A DNA stretch of 64,000 nucleotides, from the NCBI RefSeq assembly GCF_004135935.1, contig NZ_CP025086.1, positions 2,170,001 to 2,234,000 on the forward strand, given 5' to 3'. The DNA comes from Methylovirgula ligni. Its GTDB lineage: Bacteria > Pseudomonadota > Alphaproteobacteria > Rhizobiales > Beijerinckiaceae. This document shows positions 60,227-64,000 of the stretch, piece by piece. The notes under the pieces are model-generated. The model was not told the DNA's origin, ran no database searches, and worked only from the letters and a program-made list of their open reading frames with translations. Position numbers and translations under genes: made by a program. The stretch's first letter is position 1. Each line of letters opens with the position of its first letter.

Positions 60227-61666
60227 ATGGCAACTACCACAACCTCCGGAAAGCTGAAGGCCAATTGTTTGGGCTTCCCTGAATTGCTCGCGCAAAACAT
60301 CGCGCTGATCTCGCCGACGATGACGGCGGCGCTCATCGTCCCCGTCATGTATTCGAACACGGCCGATTGGAGCTGGCTCTCCTACACGCTCGGCACGATC
60401 ATGCTGCTGTTCGTGGCCTTCAATCTCAACCAGTTCGCCAAACGCTCCACCTCCGCCGGCTCTATGTACGCTTACATTTGCCGCGGCCTCGGCCTCACCG
60501 CGGGCGCGATCGGCGGCTGGGCGCTGATCTGGTCCTATCTGGGCATCTCGATAGCAGGCATCACCGGTTTTACCATCTTCTCCGGCAAACTTTTGTCGAT
60601 GATGGGCATCAATGCGCCGCCTCTTCTACTCTTCGTGGTCTGCATAGTGATTTCCTGGTTCTGCGCCTGGAAGAACGTCAACCTGTCCGCCCGCGCGATG
60701 CTGATCTGCGAAGGCATTTCGATGGCGCTCATCATCATCCTCGGTTTGATCGTGATGGGCCACCACGGCTTCGTGATCGACAAAGCGCAGTTCGATACCA
60801 AGACAATACCGTGGTCGAGCCTCGGTCTCGGCGTCGTAGTCGCGGTCTTCTCGCTTGTCGGCTTCGAGGCGGCGACAGCCTTCGGCGACGAAGCGAAAAA
60901 CCCACTTAAGACCGTCCCGAGCTCGGTCTATTGGAGCCTCATCATCTCCGGCGTATTCTTCGTCTTCGTCACCTATTTCGAAATACAAGGCACGCGCGGC
61001 TATTCGACGACGCTCGACAAGATCGACCAGCCGCTGAACATCCTGGCGCAGCTTGTCCACATCCCGCTGCTGCAGATTCCGCTGTCGCTTGGCGCGATGC
61101 TCAGCTTCTTCGCGCTGAACCTCTCCTGCGTCAGCGCGGGCGGCCGCATCATTTATGCGCTGGGACGTCACGGCATCCTGCCGCCGGCGACGGCTTCGTC
61201 GCATGGCACCAACGAGACACCGCACATTGCGGTCACCATCATGGCGCTGTTGTCGTTCACCGTTCCGACGATCGCATTGCTCGGCAAGCAGGAGTTGCTG
61301 GACATCTTCAACGATGCCGGCACCTGTGCGGCCTTCGGCTTCGTGACCGTCTATGCGCTGATCACGGTCGCGGCACCGGTCTATCTCAAGAAGATCGGCG
61401 AGCTTAAGCCGATCGACATGGCGGGGTGTGCCGCCTCGCTGCTGCTGCTCGCGGTTCCCGCCATCGGCAGCGTCTATCCGGTGCCGTCGCCACCGGTGAA
61501 CTACTTCCCCTATGCCTTCCTCGTCTATCTCGCGATCGGCGCGGTGTGGATCATCGCCTTCTACCGCCGCACGCCGACGGCACCCGACGCGATCAAGGAA
61601 GACCTCGACCAGGCCCATGCGCGGTTCAAAAACATGGGCGACATGGGTGTGGTCGCCGGGGAATAA
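60227..61666 (+). CDS. APC-superfamily amino acid permease
   Basis: The 479-residue permease has 12 predicted helices. APC features include the unwound first helix region LIVPVMYS, AKRSTSAGSMYAYICRGLG near residue 71 with the helix 2-3 Gly-Ser motif, and VVVAVFSLVGFEAATAFGDEAKNP near residue 205 (helix 6, FE-A motif). Candidate substrates are amino acids, amines or similar; the pairing with a PLP-sensing MocR regulator suggests an amino acid or amine. ATG 60227 begins MATTTTSGKLKAN; no strong ribosome binding site is seen. A strong terminator follows. Confidence 0.88.
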   Translation: MATTTTSGKLKANCLGFPELLAQNIALISPTMTAALIVPVMYSNTADWSWLSYTLGTIMLLFVAFNLNQFAKRSTSAGSMYAYICRGLGLTAGAIGGWALIWSYLGISIAGITGFTIFSGKLLSMMGINAPPLLLFVVCIVISWFCAWKNVNLSARAMLICEGISMALIIILGLIVMGHHGFVIDKAQFDTKTIPWSSLGLGVVVAVFSLVGFEAATAFGDEAKNPLKTVPSSVYWSLIISGVFFVFVTYFEIQGTRGYSTTLDKIDQPLNILAQLVHIPLLQIPLSLGAMLSFFALNLSCVSAGGRIIYALGRHGILPPATASSHGTNETPHIAVTIMALLSFTVPTIALLGKQELLDIFNDAGTCAAFGFVTVYALITVAAPVYLKKIGELKPIDMAGCAASLLLLAVPAIGSVYPVPSPPVNYFPYAFLVYLAIGAVWIIAFYRRTPTAPDAIKEDLDQAHARFKNMGDMGVVAGE

Positions 61667-61682
61667 GCCGGGCGATCATCGA

Positions 61683-61715
61683 AAAAAGAAGCGCGCCTTC
61701 ACGGCGCGCTTTTTT
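61683..61715. terminator. Strong bidirectional intrinsic terminator
   Basis: AGCGCGCC (61690-61697) pairs perfectly with GGCGCGCT (61703-61710) around a 5-base loop, followed by a run of T (61710-61715). Upstream there is a run of A (61682-61687), so it can end both the permease transcript and the convergent DUF815 transcript, which ends at 61718. Confidence 0.9.
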
Positions 61716-61717
61716 GC

Positions 61718-62620
61718 TCACCCCGTCGTCTTGCCGGCGCGGCCGACAAGGTCCTGGATGAATTGCCAGGCGGTGCGGCCGGAGCGTGCGCCGCGCGTCG
61801 TCGCCCATTCGAGCGCCTCGGCCGTCGTTTTCGTCCGGTCGGCGTCGAGTTTGTAATGCTCCAGATAGCCATAGATCATGGCGAGATATTCGTCCTGGCT
61901 GCATTTGTGGAAGCCGAGCCAGAGACCGAAGCGGTCGGAGAGCGAGACCTTTTCCTCGACCGTCTCGCCGGGGTTGAGCGCGGTCGAGCGCTCGTTCTCG
62001 ATCATCTCGCGGGCGAGCAGGTGCCGCCGATTGGAGGTCGCGTAGAGGATGACATTGCCCGGGCGTCCCTCGATGCCACCTTCGAGAACGCTCTTCAGCG
62101 ATTTGTAGCTCGTGTCCTCCGCATCGAACGAGAGATCGTCGCAGAAGATCAGGAAGCGATAGGGCTGCTCGCGCAGGATCGCCATGAGGTCGGGCAGATT
62201 CTCGATATCCTCGCGATGGATTTCGATGAGCTTCATCGGCCGGTAGCCCGGCGCCGCCGCCAGCCGCTGGTTGATGTCGGCGTGGACGGCCTTGACGAGG
62301 GAGGATTTGCCCATGCCGCGGGCGCCCCAGAGGAGGGCGTTGTTGGCGGCATAGCCCCTGGCGAAGCGCTCGGTGTTCTCGACGAGGATGTCGCGCACCT
62401 GATCGATGCCGTGCAGCAGCGCCATCTCGACCCGATTGACCTTCACGACCGGATGCAGCAAGCCCCCCTTGGCCTGCCAGACGAAGGCATCGGCGCGGGC
62501 GAAATCGGCTGCGGGCGGAAGGGGCGGCGCCAGACGCTCCAGCGCCTCCGCGATGCGCTTCAGGGTCGGTTCAAGATCGGATGCGCCGAGTGCGGCGCCG
62601 GCTTCACGATGGCTTGTCAT
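61718..62620 (-). CDS. DUF815-family AAA ATPase
   Basis: The 300-residue product has Walker A GARGMGKSSLVKAVHADIN near residue 97 and Walker B FLIFCDDLSFDAED near 160, followed by sensor-1-type ILYATSNRRHLL near residue 196. DUF815 ATPases are widespread in Proteobacteria, sometimes annotated as ATP-binding proteins of unknown function. I chose ATG 62620 (MTSHREAG); GTG 62629 adds three residues and cannot be excluded. It diverges from yajC, with about 150 bases between. Confidence 0.87.
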   Translation of the reverse strand: MTSHREAGAALGASDLEPTLKRIAEALERLAPPLPPAADFARADAFVWQAKGGLLHPVVKVNRVEMALLHGIDQVRDILVENTERFARGYAANNALLWGARGMGKSSLVKAVHADINQRLAAAPGYRPMKLIEIHREDIENLPDLMAILREQPYRFLIFCDDLSFDAEDTSYKSLKSVLEGGIEGRPGNVILYATSNRRHLLAREMIENERSTALNPGETVEEKVSLSDRFGLWLGFHKCSQDEYLAMIYGYLEHYKLDADRTKTTAEALEWATTRGARSGRTAWQFIQDLVGRAGKTTG

Positions 62621-62772
62621 ATCACTCACAGGTCCGGGATGAACGCGATGTAATGAAGGCGGGCGTCCGCGTCCAGCTTGGCGCCATTGCTTTCGTGCCC
62701 GCGCTGGCTATAGTCCCGGCGCAAAACAGGGACGAAATATCCCGCGCGGGCTCCAAGCCCCTGAAGGAGAAG

Positions 62773-63114
62773 ATGTTGTTTACCCCGGCTTTCGCTCAGG
62801 TCTTTGGCGGTGCGCCCGGCGGCGCTTCGGATATATTCGGCTTTATCGCGCCTTTCGCGCTCATCGTTATCATCATGTATTTTCTGGTGATTCGACCGCA
62901 GCAGAAGAACGCGCGCACACATGCCGATATCATCAAGAATGTCCGCCGCGGCGATACGATCGTGATGAACGGCGGCCTGATCGGAAAAGTCGCGCGCGTT
63001 GTCGACGACAATGAGCTCGAGCTGGAGATCGCGCCGAATATCAAGGTGCGCGTCGCGCGCGCGCTCATTTCCGAGGTTCGCTCCAAGGGCGAGCCCGTCA
63101 AGGATTCCGCCTGA
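62773..63114 (+). CDS. yajC: Sec translocon accessory protein YajC
   Basis: YajC joins SecDF in the SecYEG holotranslocon. The 113-residue product has one membrane helix, FIAPFALIVIIMYFLVIRPQQK (residues 23-44), and a cytoplasmic domain with the family sequence RRGDTIVMNGGLIGKVARVVDD and ELEIAPNIKVRVARALI. ATG 62773 has AAGGAG directly upstream; the frame is open further upstream but not conserved. It is followed by secD after 42 bases, the standard yajC-secD-secF order. Confidence 0.93.
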   Translation: MLFTPAFAQVFGGAPGGASDIFGFIAPFALIVIIMYFLVIRPQQKNARTHADIIKNVRRGDTIVMNGGLIGKVARVVDDNELELEIAPNIKVRVARALISEVRSKGEPVKDSA

Positions 63115-63156
63115 GGGCCTTGCGGCTCCGCAACCTGAAAAGACGATCTTTCGCCA

Positions 63157-64000
63157 ATGCTGCGCTTTGCGACCTGGAAAGTTGTCTCGATCTTGTCGGC
63201 GACGGTGCTCGCCCTTTTGGTGATCGCGCCGAGCCTGCTGTCGCCCGGCGCGCGCGCGTCGCTCACCAATCATCTGCCGAGCTGGTTCCCGGTGCGCACT
63301 ATCGTGCTCGGCCTCGATTTGCAGGGCGGCTCGCATGTTCTGCTCGAAGTCGACGCCGCGTCGGTATTGAAGACCGAGGTGCAGAACCTGCGCGACGACA
63401 CGCGCCGGCTGTTGCGCGAGCAGAAGGTGCCGATCTCGGGCGGCGTCGCCATGCTCCCGCAGGGCGTGCAATTCCATCTGCTCGATCCGGCCGATGCGCA
63501 GAAGATCACGCCGGAGCTCGCCAAGCTCGCTCAGCCCATCGGCGGCGCGCTGCTCGGCGGCCCGGTGCCGCCACGTGTCGATGTCAAGCAATTGGATAAT
63601 GGCACGATCCAGCTTCTGGTGACCGATGCCGCCATCCAGGACAAGATTCGCCACGCGGTCGACCAATCGATCGAAGTCCTGCGCCGCCGCGTCGACGCGC
63701 TCGGCACGACCGAGCCCAACATCCAGCGCCAGGGCGACGACCGCATTCTCGTTGAAGTGCCGGGCCTGCAGAACCCCGAAAAGCTGAAGCAGATCCTCGG
63801 GACTACGGCGAAGCTCGAATTCCGCCTCGTCGCTCAGCCGGGCGAAGACGCCAACGATTACGACATGCTCGACCAGGTCGAGGAGCCCGGCAAGCTGCCG
63901 GTCGAGAAGCAGGTGATGGTGCAGGGCGAGGATTTGACCGACGCCCAGCCAGCCTTCGATCAGCACACCGGCGAGCCTGTGGTGGAATTCCGCTTCAATA
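63157..64000 (+). CDS. secD: Protein translocase subunit SecD, 3' end cut off
   Basis: SecD, with SecF, uses the proton gradient to complete protein export. The visible 281 residues begin MLRFATWKVVSILSATVLAL (first helix) and contain the diagnostic LGLDLQGGSHVLLEVD near residue 55, a large first periplasmic domain, and the P1 motif region VLRRRVDALGTTEPNIQRQG near residue 173, followed by ILVEVPGL. The gene runs off the right edge; about half or less of a family protein of 500-600 residues is present. Start ATG 63157 has only a weak ribosome binding site. Confidence 0.93.
   Translation, partial: MLRFATWKVVSILSATVLALLVIAPSLLSPGARASLTNHLPSWFPVRTIVLGLDLQGGSHVLLEVDAASVLKTEVQNLRDDTRRLLREQKVPISGGVAMLPQGVQFHLLDPADAQKITPELAKLAQPIGGALLGGPVPPRVDVKQLDNGTIQLLVTDAAIQDKIRHAVDQSIEVLRRRVDALGTTEPNIQRQGDDRILVEVPGLQNPEKLKQILGTTAKLEFRLVAQPGEDANDYDMLDQVEEPGKLPVEKQVMVQGEDLTDAQPAFDQHTGEPVVEFRFN

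Noticed and set aside
59721-60257. Rightward 178-residue open frame over the mocR promoter
   Set aside because: It overlaps the mocR start and the promoter region and lacks protein-like composition.

Overview
The window is about 64 kb of GC-rich, densely coding chromosomal DNA from an alphaproteobacterium, most likely of the Hyphomicrobiales (Rhizobiales). Several features support this: a MipZ division regulator, a PdhS-type cell-cycle kinase, an IalB-family protein, a cysE-DUF3126 pair, two EcfG-type stress promoters, and a tRNA-His with the alphaproteobacterial G1:U72/A73 acceptor end and no G-1. The oxalate genes and the palindromic extragenic repeat suggest a Beijerinckiaceae- or Methylobacteriaceae-like host, but that narrower placement is inference. 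Both ends cut genes: ppk on the left and secD on the right. I see no CRISPR array, complete insertion sequence, prophage or rRNA.

Layout. 0-7 kb: polyphosphate genes (ppk, ppx), RNase D, an IalB-like protein and aspS. 7-9.6 kb: two glycosyltransferase-like genes of lower GC, then two small envelope/secreted proteins, each behind an EcfG-like promoter. 9.6-13.8 kb: an apparent oxalate module (oxalyl-CoA synthetase, PanE-type reductase, oxalate/formate-type MFS carrier). 13.8-19.2 kb: a small secreted protein, an MFS efflux pump, tRNA-His, a PdhS-like kinase and cytochrome b561. 19.2-27.4 kb: lutABC (L-lactate oxidation) next to glcDEF (glycolate oxidation), with a CYTH phosphatase between them and a Lys/Ala-rich protein after them.

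27.6-41.5 kb is the division/cell-wall (dcw) cluster, mraZ-rsmH-ftsL-ftsI-murE-murF-mraY-murD-ftsW-murG-murC-murB. It has three perfect MraZ boxes upstream, and it stops at murB: the usual ddl-ftsQ-ftsA-ftsZ tail is absent here. 41.5-45.6 kb: TauE/SafE permease, modBC, a MoaB/CinA-like protein, gpt and tRNA-Leu(UAA). 45.6-54.5 kb: a PCu(A)C-like protein that has lost its Met ligands, mipZ, a flavin monooxygenase, a zinc-finger protein, an alpha/beta hydrolase, cysE, a duplicated DUF3126 protein, gamma-carbonic anhydrase, a PilZ protein, a PAS protein and a D-2-hydroxyacid dehydrogenase. 54.5-64 kb: an ABC-transporter remnant, dusA, a repeat-built membrane protein, a Ca2+/H+ antiporter, a MocR regulator divergent from an APC permease, a DUF815 ATPase, yajC and secD.

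How it fits together. The oxalate module and GlcDEF both yield glyoxylate, and LutABC yields pyruvate, so 9.6-27 kb looks like a neighbourhood for small organic acids. The rest is mostly housekeeping. No wholly new multi-gene system is evident. The most unusual items are the oxalate module, the Met-free PCu(A)C-like protein, the internally duplicated DUF3126 and COG4705-like proteins, the truncated dcw cluster, and the paired EcfG promoters.
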